Of a DNA stretch of 7,896 nucleotides, positions 1-5,681 are shown piece by piece (the first letter of the stretch is position 1; each line of letters opens with the position of its first letter). The notes under the pieces were generated by a model. The model saw nothing but the letters and a program-made list of their open reading frames with translations. It made no database searches and was not told where the DNA came from. The stretch comes from WQUF01 sp031549885 (GTDB lineage: Bacteria; Bacillota; Clostridia; Clostridiales; Clostridiaceae): positions 1 through 7,896 of the forward strand of contig JAVBPD010000064.1 in the NCBI GenBank assembly GCA_031549885.1, read 5' to 3'. The translations under genes were made by a program, and so were the position numbers.

Positions 1-289
1 AATTATTGCTCCAAAGATGCACCATTATAGTATAATAAAAATTAAGGGTATGGTGCATGAAACATAAAATAGAATGAAGCTTACTAATTAATTATTAATC
101 TCTATTGAATAGTAACACAATTGTCACTCTTAATTTTTGATAAAGTTTATATTGTTTTTCATAAATCTGATTATGCTTTAAAAATTAAGAGATAGGTATC
201 CAAACATACAATTAATGAGAAACTTAAAATAATTTTCTAAAAAGTAAGACAAAAATAAGACAAAAATCATATAATTCTAAAAATTCCAA
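1..289. other. AT-rich stretch without a gene
   Basis: No open reading frame with a credible start and ribosome binding site is visible on either strand. The stretch contains a 9-bp perfect inverted repeat (ATGCACCAT at 17-25 and ATGGTGCAT at 50-58, 24 nt apart) and an 11-bp tandem duplication (TAAGACAAAAA at 245-255 and 256-266). Neither repeat has a recognisable terminator or mobile-element context. It lies downstream of the tRNA terminator and is probably intergenic. Confidence 0.6.
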
Positions 290-332
290 AAAATAAAAAA
301 ATGAGCTAAACCATTGATTTAACTCACTTTTT
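290..332 (-). terminator. Rho-independent terminator of the tRNA cluster
   Basis: On the minus strand, just after tRNA-Cys, TGAGTTAAA (318-326) pairs with TTTAGCTCA (302-310) across a 7-nt loop, with one G-U wobble. Flanking A and T residues can extend the stem. A run of T follows on the transcript side (291-301). Hairpin plus T-tract in the direction of transcription fits an intrinsic terminator for the tRNA transcript. Confidence 0.8.
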
Positions 333-337
333 AAAAG

Positions 338-409
338 AGGCGCCACCCAGATTTGAACTGGGGAATAGAGGTTTTGCAGACCTTTGCCTTACCACTTGGC
401 TATAGCGCC
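338..409 (-). tRNA. tRNA-Cys (anticodon GCA)
   Basis: The reverse complement folds as a cloverleaf of 72 nt. The acceptor stem is GGCGCTA with TGGCGCC, the T-arm contains GTTCAAATC, and the anticodon loop CTGCAAA gives anticodon GCA. The discriminator base is T and the 3' CCA is not encoded (the next bases are CTT). It is the last gene of the cluster, 87 nt away from tRNA-Gly, and is followed directly by the terminator. Confidence 0.95.
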
Positions 410-424
410 AGAACCAACTATTAC

Positions 425-453
425 AATATAACATATTTTAAAATCTAATGCAA
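425..453 (-). promoter_or_regulatory. Possible promoter for tRNA-Cys
   Basis: In the gap between tRNA-Gly and tRNA-Cys, TATATT (minus strand, 425-430) makes a good -10 box. It is 17 nt from a weak -35-like TTGCAT (448-453). Initiation would fall about 9 nt before the tRNA 5' end. The unusually wide gap supports a separate start, but the -35 match is poor and the region is AT-rich, so chance is possible. Confidence 0.4.
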
Positions 454-496
454 GTACTTTTTTTTGCTATTAATTTTTAAAAAATACATTATAAAA

Positions 497-568
497 AGCG
501 GAAGACGGGACTTGAACCCGCGACGTTCACCTTGGCAAGGTGACGCTCTACCACTGAGCCACTTCCGC
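497..568 (-). tRNA. tRNA-Gly (anticodon GCC)
   Basis: This 72-nt cloverleaf on the minus strand has acceptor stem GCGGAAG with CTTCCGC, T-arm GGGTTCAAGTCCC and anticodon loop TTGCCAA, giving anticodon GCC. The discriminator is T and no CCA is encoded. Only 4 nt separate it from the preceding tRNA-Phe, so the two must be cut from one precursor. Confidence 0.96.
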
Positions 569-572
569 AATA

Positions 573-645
<73 letters not shown>

Positions 646-654
646 AAATAAAAA

Positions 655-728
655 CGACCCAGAAGGGACTCGAACCCTCGACCTCCGGCGTGACAGGCCG
701 GCACTCTAACCAACTGAGCCACTGGGCC
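655..728 (-). tRNA. tRNA-Asp (anticodon GTC)
   Basis: This 74-nt cloverleaf on the minus strand has acceptor stem GGCCCAG with CTGGGTC (one G-U pair), T-arm AGGGTTCGAGTCCCT and anticodon GTC in the loop CTGTCAC. The discriminator G at position 73 is the known identity base of tRNA-Asp. No CCA is encoded. It lies 12 nt after tRNA-Val. Confidence 0.96.
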
Positions 729-740
729 AAAAAAATAAAG

Positions 741-813
741 TGGGCGCTACAGGGATCGAACCTGTGACCCCCTGCTTGTAAGGCAGGTGCTCTCCCAGCT
801 GAGCTAAGCGCCC
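741..813 (-). tRNA. tRNA-Val (anticodon TAC)
   Basis: This 73-nt cloverleaf on the minus strand has acceptor stem GGGCGCT with AGCGCCC, T-arm ACAGGTTCGATCCCTGT and anticodon TAC in the loop CTTACAA. The discriminator is A and no CCA is encoded. It is the first gene of the tRNA transcript, directly behind the promoter and a short palindrome. Confidence 0.96.
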
Positions 814-814
814 T

Positions 815-830
815 CACTTAATTTTAAGTG
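815..830 (-). repeat. 7-bp palindrome in the tRNA leader
   Basis: CACTTAA and TTAAGTG are separated by only 2 nt and end one base before the tRNA-Val gene. The palindrome covers the predicted start of transcription. It could be a leader hairpin relevant to 5' processing, or an operator. It has no T-tract, so it is not a terminator for hslO. Confidence 0.45.
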
Positions 831-834
831 CAAT

Positions 835-866
835 ATTATAATATAAAAAATTTCTCATTATGTCAA
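835..866 (-). promoter_or_regulatory. Sigma-A-type promoter of the tRNA cluster
   Basis: The minus strand reads TTGACA (861-866, a perfect -35 box), a 17-nt spacer, then TATTAT (838-843). An overlapping TATAAT lies at 835-840. Upstream A-tracts (867-885) could act as an UP element, as is common for stable RNA promoters. Transcription would begin about 15-18 nt before tRNA-Val. Confidence 0.7.
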
Positions 867-883
867 TAGTTTTTTCTAACTTT

Positions 884-1753
884 TTATCTAGGAATTAAAT
901 TTTTTAAATCTGTAGGGGTAAAATTATATTTTTTACTACAAAAATGGCATACTACCTCTTCATCTTTATTATCTTTAGCAATTTCTAGCAACTCATTTTT
1001 GCCAAGTGAAATTAAGGCTTTCTCTATTTTTTCCCTAGAACAATCGCATAAATAATCCACATGCCCTTCTTCTAATATTTCAAGATCCATTCCTTCAAAG
1101 ATAAATTCTAAAATTTGTTTTATTTCTTTACCATCCTCCATCATTTTAGTTATTGAGGGAATTTCTTCAAGCCTGTAGGTTATAAAATCTGCAAGAAGTG
1201 GATCAGCATCTGGAAGCATTTGAATTATAAATCCTCCAGCTTTTTTTATGGAAAGGTCTTTTTCAACTAACACTCCAAGCCCTACAGCAGAATTTATTTG
1301 CTCTGATACTGTAAAATAATAAGCTATATCTTCAGCAATTTCTCCAGTATATAAAGGCACTTGTCCAATATAGGGCTCTTTTAGGCCAATATCTTTAATC
1401 ACATACAAATACCCATTTCCTATTGCTTTTGATACATCTAATTTACCTTTTGAGTTTGGAGGAATCTCTACATCTGAATTTAAAGCATAACCTTTAACAT
1501 GGCCTCTTTGACCTATGCAAAAAAGCTGCCCTATTTCCCCATCTCCTTGAATTTTTAATGTGAGCTTGCTAATATCATCTTTAAATTCATAAGACATAAG
1601 GCCTGTTGCCATTAAAAGCCTTCCTAAAGCTGCTGAAACAGTAGCGCTTGTTTTATGAAGTTCTGACGCTTTTTTTACAATCTCTGTGCCATCTATTGCA
1701 GAAATTCTAACCATTCCACCTTTTGCAATAGCTTTTATAAAGTTATTTTTCAT
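884..1753 (-). CDS. hslO: Hsp33 redox-regulated molecular chaperone
   Basis: This 289-residue protein has the usual Hsp33 length. Hsp33 is a cytoplasmic holdase: oxidation of its zinc-bound cysteines releases zinc, unfolds the linker and exposes surfaces that bind unfolding proteins. Visible here are the N-terminal chaperone domain (opening around KAIAKGGMVRISAIDGTEIV) and the C-terminal redox switch, with the four zinc ligands Cys236 and Cys238 (CDC) and Cys269 and Cys272 (CHFC). The ATG start has AGTAGGA 5 nt upstream. That site contains the stop codon of the preceding methyltransferase gene (7-nt gap), so the two are probably cotranscribed and translationally coupled. Its stop lies only 18 nt from the -35 box of the tRNA promoter, and no terminator is visible between them. 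Confidence 0.95.
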   Translation of the reverse strand: MKNNFIKAIAKGGMVRISAIDGTEIVKKASELHKTSATVSAALGRLLMATGLMSYEFKDDISKLTLKIQGDGEIGQLFCIGQRGHVKGYALNSDVEIPPNSKGKLDVSKAIGNGYLYVIKDIGLKEPYIGQVPLYTGEIAEDIAYYFTVSEQINSAVGLGVLVEKDLSIKKAGGFIIQMLPDADPLLADFITYRLEEIPSITKMMEDGKEIKQILEFIFEGMDLEILEEGHVDYLCDCSREKIEKALISLGKNELLEIAKDNKDEEVVCHFCSKKYNFTPTDLKNLIPR

Positions 1754-1760
1754 AAATTTC

Positions 1761-2498
1761 CTACTTTCTTACTATAAATGTGATCCTATTAGTTTCATCT
1801 GTAATCTCATCATAACTATAATCGCTGTAACATTTTATATCATTAAACCCTGCCTCTTTAAGCAGCATTTTTATTTCATATATTTCATAGGCCCTTTCTG
1901 TATGATCTTCCTCAAATTTTTTATACACATTCCCTTGTTTTACAAAAAAGGTTAAATGCATATCTACCATATTATCCTCATACTCATTTTCCCAAGCACA
2001 AAAAACATCTTCTTCATCAAATATAAATATGTTATCACCTAATATATTTTGAATCTTATATTTTGAGTTAATGTCAAAAATAAATAATCCACCAGGAATT
2101 AAACAATCATATGTGTTTTTAAAAGAATTTAAAAGATCATCTTCGTCTAATATGTAATTAAAGCTATCAAGGCTACAAGTTACTAATGAAAATTCTTCAT
2201 TTAATTTAAAATTGCAAATATCTGATTGCAAAAATGTAGCATGTATTTTTTCATCTAAAAATTTATTATATGCTATTGAAAGCATGTTTTCGGAAATATC
2301 TATACATATTGTTTTTTTAAAATTTTTACCTATAATTAAAGATAAATTTCCTGTTCCACATGCTAAATCCAAATAGCTATCGAAGTCAGAAGAGCCTTTT
2401 TTTAATTCATTTAATATGAAATTACAATATTTATCATAGTCTATTTCTTTTTCTAAAAATTCATCATAAAAATTTGATAATATTTCATAGCTATCCAT
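1761..2498 (-). CDS. Class I SAM-dependent methyltransferase
   Basis: This 245-residue protein has a Rossmann-type methyltransferase fold. Motif I is LDLACGTG (43-50), an acidic residue follows in CIDIS (Asp67), QSDICNF (91-97) fits motif III, and GGLFIFDINS (136-145) fits the later core strand. The second half (SFNYILDEDDL, then CAWENEYEDN and a closing ITFIVRK) resembles, from memory, the YqeM-like group of Firmicutes. The substrate of that group is unknown to me and cannot be inferred here. I chose the ATG at 2498. A GTG three codons earlier keeps the frame open but lies inside the ribosome binding site AGAGGTGGAG. The gene ends inside the hslO ribosome binding site, suggesting coupled expression, but no functional link to Hsp33 is evident. 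Confidence 0.85.
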   Translation of the reverse strand: MDSYEILSNFYDEFLEKEIDYDKYCNFILNELKKGSSDFDSYLDLACGTGNLSLIIGKNFKKTICIDISENMLSIAYNKFLDEKIHATFLQSDICNFKLNEEFSLVTCSLDSFNYILDEDDLLNSFKNTYDCLIPGGLFIFDINSKYKIQNILGDNIFIFDEEDVFCAWENEYEDNMVDMHLTFFVKQGNVYKKFEEDHTERAYEIYEIKMLLKEAGFNDIKCYSDYSYDEITDETNRITFIVRK

Positions 2499-2501
2499 AG
2501 T

Positions 2502-2511
2502 CTCCACCTCT
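2502..2511 (-). promoter_or_regulatory. Ribosome binding site deciding the methyltransferase start
   Basis: AGAGGTGGAG on the minus strand lies 3 nt before the ATG at 2496-2498. The in-frame GTG (2505-2507) is part of this site and so is unlikely to be the start. The site sits in the loop of a 6-bp inverted repeat (CATAGT at 2496-2501, ACTATG at 2515-2520) whose one arm covers the start codon. Confidence 0.7.
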
Positions 2512-2517
2512 AAAACT

Positions 2518-2546
2518 ATGATAATATTTTAAAAGAAAATGGTCAA
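2518..2546 (-). promoter_or_regulatory. Possible promoter of the methyltransferase-hslO pair
   Basis: The minus strand shows TTGACC (2541-2546), a 17-nt spacer, then TATCAT (2518-2523), both close to sigma-A consensus. It begins right after the spore protein stop codon. The predicted start is very close to the ribosome binding site, giving a leader of only about a dozen bases, which lowers confidence. A vegetative promoter here would make sense, because the gene upstream should be expressed only in the forespore. Confidence 0.4.
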
Positions 2547-2547
2547 A

Positions 2548-2796
2548 TTATTTTTCTAATATATCTGTATTTTTAGGTAGATTTAATTCTTTTTTCTTTT
2601 TATTCATAACTCCACCAATTCTACCTGTTTCACCAGCTGTAAGAGAAGCCCAACCAAATTTATCAACCTTATCTTTTAGCCCTAATTCACTGGCAATCTC
2701 ATATTTAAGCTTTTCTCTTATTATTTCATCAGGTGTGAGTTCTTTATTAAATTTTAATTTATTTCTAATTCTTTTCTTAAGTACATCTCCACCCAT
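2548..2796 (-). CDS. Small acid-soluble spore protein, alpha/beta type
   Basis: This small 82-residue protein matches the alpha/beta SASP pattern. KYEIASELGL (31-40) contains the EIASE core recognised by the germination protease GPR. GWASLTAGETGRIGG (48-62) matches the conserved second half. Such proteins coat and protect DNA in the dormant spore and are degraded at germination to supply amino acids. The N-terminal extension is basic (KKRIRNKLKF), and a lysine-rich segment (NKKKKE, 65-70) follows the core. The ATG is preceded by AAAGGA at about 10 nt. I could not identify a convincing sigma-G promoter upstream. The gene diverges from asd and is followed by a likely vegetative promoter for the next genes. 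The family call is firm; which ssp paralogue it is cannot be told. Confidence 0.85.
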   Translation of the reverse strand: MGGDVLKKRIRNKLKFNKELTPDEIIREKLKYEIASELGLKDKVDKFGWASLTAGETGRIGGVMNKKKKELNLPKNTDILEK

Positions 2797-2873
2797 TATC
2801 TTACAATCCTTTCCTTATGTATAAATTTTTCTTTAAATAGTCTTTCCTTAAATTTTATAAATATAATTTTTTA

Positions 2874-2902
2874 TTGATAAAATTTTATAATTGTACTAAT
2901 AT
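2874..2902 (+). promoter_or_regulatory. Candidate promoter of asd-dapA-dapB
   Basis: TTGATA (2874-2879) is separated by 17 nt from TAATAT (2897-2902). The -35 is good and the -10 is mediocre. The predicted leader of about 45 nt is far too short for a lysine riboswitch. The intergenic region also holds a 12-bp palindrome downstream and an 11-bp direct repeat, either of which could be regulatory. Confidence 0.35.
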
Positions 2903-2915
2903 TGAATTCAGTAAG

Positions 2916-2927
2916 TACTATATAGTA
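2916..2927. repeat. 12-bp perfect palindrome upstream of asd
   Basis: TACTATATAGTA is identical on both strands and lies 26 bp before the asd start codon, just downstream of the candidate promoter. The position suits an operator, but no known regulator motif is recognised, and short AT palindromes arise easily in such DNA. Confidence 0.4.
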
Positions 2928-2940
2928 GACTATAAAACTT

Positions 2941-2947
2941 AGAGGTG
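2941..2947 (+). promoter_or_regulatory. Ribosome binding site deciding the asd start
   Basis: AGAGGTG lies 6 nt before the ATG at 2954. An in-frame GTG at 2945-2947 is part of this site, so the longer reading starting there is unlikely to be used. Confidence 0.75.
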
Positions 2948-2953
2948 TTATTT

Positions 2954-3934
2954 ATGAAAAAAAATGTTGCTGTAGTTGGTGCCACTGGTATGGTTGGAAG
3001 AAATATGATATCTATCTTAATTGAAAGAGATTTCCCAATTGATAATATATTTTTCTTTTCATCTAAAAAATCTAGTGGTACTTTTTTAAAATTTAAGGAT
3101 AAAGATATTCTAGTTGAAGAATTAACTGAAGAAAATGTTAAAAATAAAAAAATTGATATAGCACTTTTTAGTGCAGGTGGAGATACTTCTTTAAATTTTG
3201 CACCTGTATTTGCAAAATATGGTGCTACTGTAATTGATAATTCATCTGCATGGAGAATGGATGAAAATGTTCCTCTGGTTGTTCCTGAAGTTAACAAAGA
3301 AGATATAAAATTAAATAAAGGAATAATTGCAAATCCAAATTGTTCAACAATTCAAGCTATGCTTGTTTTAAAGCCTCTCTTAGATAAATATGAAATAGAA
3401 AGAATTATATATTCCACTTACCAATCTGTATCAGGTGCTGGCATGTCAGGATATAATGATCTTATAAATGGTGAAAATGGTGAAAAGCCTAAAAAGTTCC
3501 CTCATCCTATTCATCAAAATCTCATTCCTCAAATCGATGTATTTTTAGAAAATGGATACACAAAAGAGGAAGTTAAAATGATAAATGAAACAAGAAAAAT
3601 TCTTCACAATAAAGATTTAAAGATAACTGCTACTTGTGTACGCGTACCTGTTTTATATAGTCACTCAGAAAGCATAAATGTAGAACTAAAATCTTCATTT
3701 GTTTTAGAAGATATATTCAACCTTTTTGAGCATTCTGAAGGAGTATGCTTAATGGATGATATATCTAAAGGAATTTATCCAACTCCTAAGATATCTGAAG
3801 GCAAAGATGATGTATTTATTGGTAGAATTAGAAGAGATCACAGCATAGAAAATGGACTTAATCTTTGGATAGTTTCTGACAATACTAGAAAAGGTGCAGC
3901 TTTAAATGCTGTTCAAATTGCAGAATTATTATAA
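2954..3934 (+). CDS. asd: Aspartate-semialdehyde dehydrogenase
   Basis: This cytoplasmic enzyme reduces L-aspartyl-4-phosphate to L-aspartate-4-semialdehyde with NADPH, the branch point for lysine/diaminopimelate and for threonine and methionine. The 326-residue length is normal. The NADP-binding loop GATGMVG is at 9-15, the catalytic Cys130 lies in NPNCST, SVSGAGMSG is at 158-166, and CVRVPV (228-233) is followed by the catalytic-type His237 in SHSES. The start is the ATG at 2954, after AGAGGTG. It is the first gene of a three-gene operon with dapA (17-nt gap) and dapB. It diverges from the spore protein gene across about 157 bp. Confidence 0.96.
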   Translation: MKKNVAVVGATGMVGRNMISILIERDFPIDNIFFFSSKKSSGTFLKFKDKDILVEELTEENVKNKKIDIALFSAGGDTSLNFAPVFAKYGATVIDNSSAWRMDENVPLVVPEVNKEDIKLNKGIIANPNCSTIQAMLVLKPLLDKYEIERIIYSTYQSVSGAGMSGYNDLINGENGEKPKKFPHPIHQNLIPQIDVFLENGYTKEEVKMINETRKILHNKDLKITATCVRVPVLYSHSESINVELKSSFVLEDIFNLFEHSEGVCLMDDISKGIYPTPKISEGKDDVFIGRIRRDHSIENGLNLWIVSDNTRKGAALNAVQIAELL

Positions 3935-3951
3935 AAAATGGAGGTATAAAT

Positions 3952-4833
3952 ATGTTATTTAAAGGATCTGGGGTTGCTATAGTTACCCCTTTTAATGAAA
4001 ATGGTATTGACTTTGAAAAATTTGGTGAACTCATCGAATGGCATATAAAAAATTCTACTGATGCCATTATAGTTTGTGGAACAACTGGTGAAGCTTCAAC
4101 AATGAGCGAATATGAAAAAAAACAAGCTATTAAATTTGTGGCTGAAAAAGTCAATAAAAGAATTTGTGTAATTGCAGGAACTGGAACAAACAATACATCT
4201 AAAAGTATTGAAATGAGTAAGTTTGCTGAAAGCGTGGGAGTTGATGGTCTTTTAGTTATTACACCTTATTATAATAAAACTACTCAAAAAGGTTTAGTTG
4301 CTCATTTTGGAGCCATTGCAAAAGAAGTTAAATTGCCTATTATTATATACAATGTGCCTTCAAGAACTGCAATGAATATTCTTCCTGAAACTATAAAAGA
4401 AATTAACGATAAATATCCAAATGTTAACTGCGTTAAAGAAGCTTCTAGCAATATAGTTCAAATTTCTGATATTAAAATGCTTTGCAAAGATAAAGTTACT
4501 ATTTATTCAGGAAATGACAATGAAATTGTTGCAATACTTGCTGTTGGAGGAGTGGGTGTAATATCTGTTTTAGCAAATATACTTCCAAAAGAAACTCATG
4601 ATATTGTTGACCTTTATTTAAAAGGAGAAACTAAAAAAGCTTTAGATTTAGAGCTAAATACCCACAGGTTAACAAAAGCTTTGTTCATTGAAACAAGCCC
4701 TATTCCAATAAAAAATGCAATGAATTTAATGGGAATGGAAGTGGGATCTGTAAGGCTTCCTTTAATAGATGAAATGGAAAGTAAAAATTTAGAATTCCTT
4801 AAAAGCGAATTAAAAAATTACGGATTAATATAG
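3952..4833 (+). CDS. dapA: 4-hydroxy-tetrahydrodipicolinate synthase
   Basis: DapA condenses pyruvate with aspartate semialdehyde, the first step committed to lysine and diaminopimelate; in spore formers the pathway also feeds dipicolinate. The 293-residue TIM barrel has its typical length. Visible are GTTGE (43-47), TPYYNK (104-109, with the Tyr of the proton relay from the neighbouring subunit), YNVPSRT (133-139, with catalytic Tyr133 and substrate-binding Arg138) and VKEAS, where Lys162 forms the Schiff base with pyruvate. GGAGG lies 7 nt before the ATG. The stop codon TAG is part of the dapB ribosome binding site, so translation of the two is likely coupled. Confidence 0.97.
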   Translation: MLFKGSGVAIVTPFNENGIDFEKFGELIEWHIKNSTDAIIVCGTTGEASTMSEYEKKQAIKFVAEKVNKRICVIAGTGTNNTSKSIEMSKFAESVGVDGLLVITPYYNKTTQKGLVAHFGAIAKEVKLPIIIYNVPSRTAMNILPETIKEINDKYPNVNCVKEASSNIVQISDIKMLCKDKVTIYSGNDNEIVAILAVGGVGVISVLANILPKETHDIVDLYLKGETKKALDLELNTHRLTKALFIETSPIPIKNAMNLMGMEVGSVRLPLIDEMESKNLEFLKSELKNYGLI

Positions 4834-4837
4834 GAGG
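4832..4837 (+). promoter_or_regulatory. dapB ribosome binding site overlapping the dapA stop
   Basis: AGGAGG overlaps the dapA stop codon TAG (4831-4833) and lies 5 nt before the GTG start of dapB. A TTG at 4841 is ruled out because it is followed at once by TGA, so the GTG at 4843 is the start. Confidence 0.8.
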
Positions 4838-4842
4838 CAATT

Positions 4843-5598
4843 GTGATTAATATACTTCTTTCAGGTTCAAATGGAAAAATGGGCAAAACCATTAGGGAGC
4901 TTTGTAAAAGTGATGAGGATTTAAATATAAAAGCTGGATTTGATAAAATATATAACGATACTTGTCCTTTTCCTCAATATGATAATTTAACAAATTGCTT
5001 AGAAAAAGTAGATGTAATAATAGATTTCTCAAGACCTGAAGCTTTAGATGATCTTTTAAACTTTGCTAAAAAAGATAAAACCCCTGTAATTTTATGCACT
5101 ACAGGATATAGCAAAGAGGATATTTTAAAAATAGATGAAGCTTCAAAGGAAATTCCTATTTTTAGATCTGCCAATATGTCCTTAGGCATTAATATTATTA
5201 ACAACGTTTTAAAAAGGATCGCACCAATTTTATATGATAAATACGATATTGAAATAATTGAAAAGCACCACAATCAAAAAATAGACGCACCATCTGGAAC
5301 TGCACTTTTGCTTGCTTCTACTATTCAAGATGTTATTGATGAAGACACAAATTTAGTCAAAGGAAGAGATGGCATAAAAAAGAGAGATAAAAAAGATATT
5401 GGAATTCACGCCATTAGAGGTGGCACTATTGCTGGAGAGCATGAGGTTTTATTTTGCGGAACAAGTGAAGTTATAACTTTATCTCATCAAGCTCTTTCAA
5501 GGGACTTATTTGCAGTTGGCGCATTAAAAGCTTGCAAATTCATGTACGGTAAAAAACCAGGAAAATACTCTATGGATGATTTGATTAATTTTAATTAA
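4843..5598 (+). CDS. dapB: 4-hydroxy-tetrahydrodipicolinate reductase
   Basis: DapB reduces the DapA product to tetrahydrodipicolinate with NAD(P)H. The 251-residue protein is of normal length. It shows the dinucleotide-binding loop GSNGKMG (8-14), DFSRPEA (61-67), CTTGYS (85-90) and the family signature EKHHNQKIDAPSGTA (140-154), with catalytic His142/His143 and Lys146. HAIRGGTIAGEHEV (189-202) completes the substrate site. Translation starts at GTG, supported by AGGAGG 5 nt upstream. It is the last gene of the operon; the terminator begins within a few bases of the stop. No dapD, lysA or aspartokinase gene follows, so the rest of the pathway is encoded elsewhere. Confidence 0.97.
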   Translation: MINILLSGSNGKMGKTIRELCKSDEDLNIKAGFDKIYNDTCPFPQYDNLTNCLEKVDVIIDFSRPEALDDLLNFAKKDKTPVILCTTGYSKEDILKIDEASKEIPIFRSANMSLGINIINNVLKRIAPILYDKYDIEIIEKHHNQKIDAPSGTALLLASTIQDVIDEDTNLVKGRDGIKKRDKKDIGIHAIRGGTIAGEHEVLFCGTSEVITLSHQALSRDLFAVGALKACKFMYGKKPGKYSMDDLINFN

Positions 5599-5600
5599 CT

Positions 5601-5636
5601 TTAAAAAGGTGCTGCAGATGCAACACCTTTTTTAAA
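5601..5636. terminator. Bidirectional Rho-independent terminator
   Basis: AAAAAGGTG (5603-5611) pairs with CACCTTTTT (5624-5632). Inside, TGC (5613-5615) pairs with GCA (5620-5622) after one mismatch, leaving a 4-nt loop. T-runs lie on the 3' side for both directions, so it can end the dap operon on the plus strand and the recQ/creatininase transcript on the minus strand. Confidence 0.88.
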
Positions 5637-5681
5637 ACCAATAAGAAAATTAAAAATTAATATAAGTATTCATTTTACATA

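Noticed and set aside
245..266. Tandem repeat TAAGACAAAAA as a possible CRISPR-like or satellite repeat
   Set aside because: Only two short copies with no spacers; simple duplication in AT-rich DNA explains it.
1..337. Integrated element at the 3' end of tRNA-Cys
   Set aside because: tRNA 3' ends are common integration sites, but no integrase gene, no repeated copy of the tRNA end and no other mobile gene is present in the visible flank.
1686..1955. Hydrophobic 89-residue frame on the plus strand
   Set aside because: It is antisense to hslO and the methyltransferase; its membrane-like character comes from AT-rich codons read backwards.
2797..2900. Sigma-G promoter for the spore protein gene
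   Set aside because: Expected from the gene's role, but I could not find a pair matching the sigma-G boxes at proper spacing; CATAAGG near 2815 is too close to the start and lacks a partner.
2797..2953. Lysine riboswitch (L-box) upstream of asd
   Set aside because: L-box aptamers need about 170 structured nucleotides. Only about 157 bp separate the two divergent genes, the likely leader is about 45 nt, and no conserved stems or terminator are visible.
2908..5273. Minus-strand frames inside asd, dapA and dapB (2908-3297, 3885-4193, 4974-5273)
   Set aside because: Each lies opposite a well-conserved enzyme gene and shows no domain of its own or ribosome binding site.
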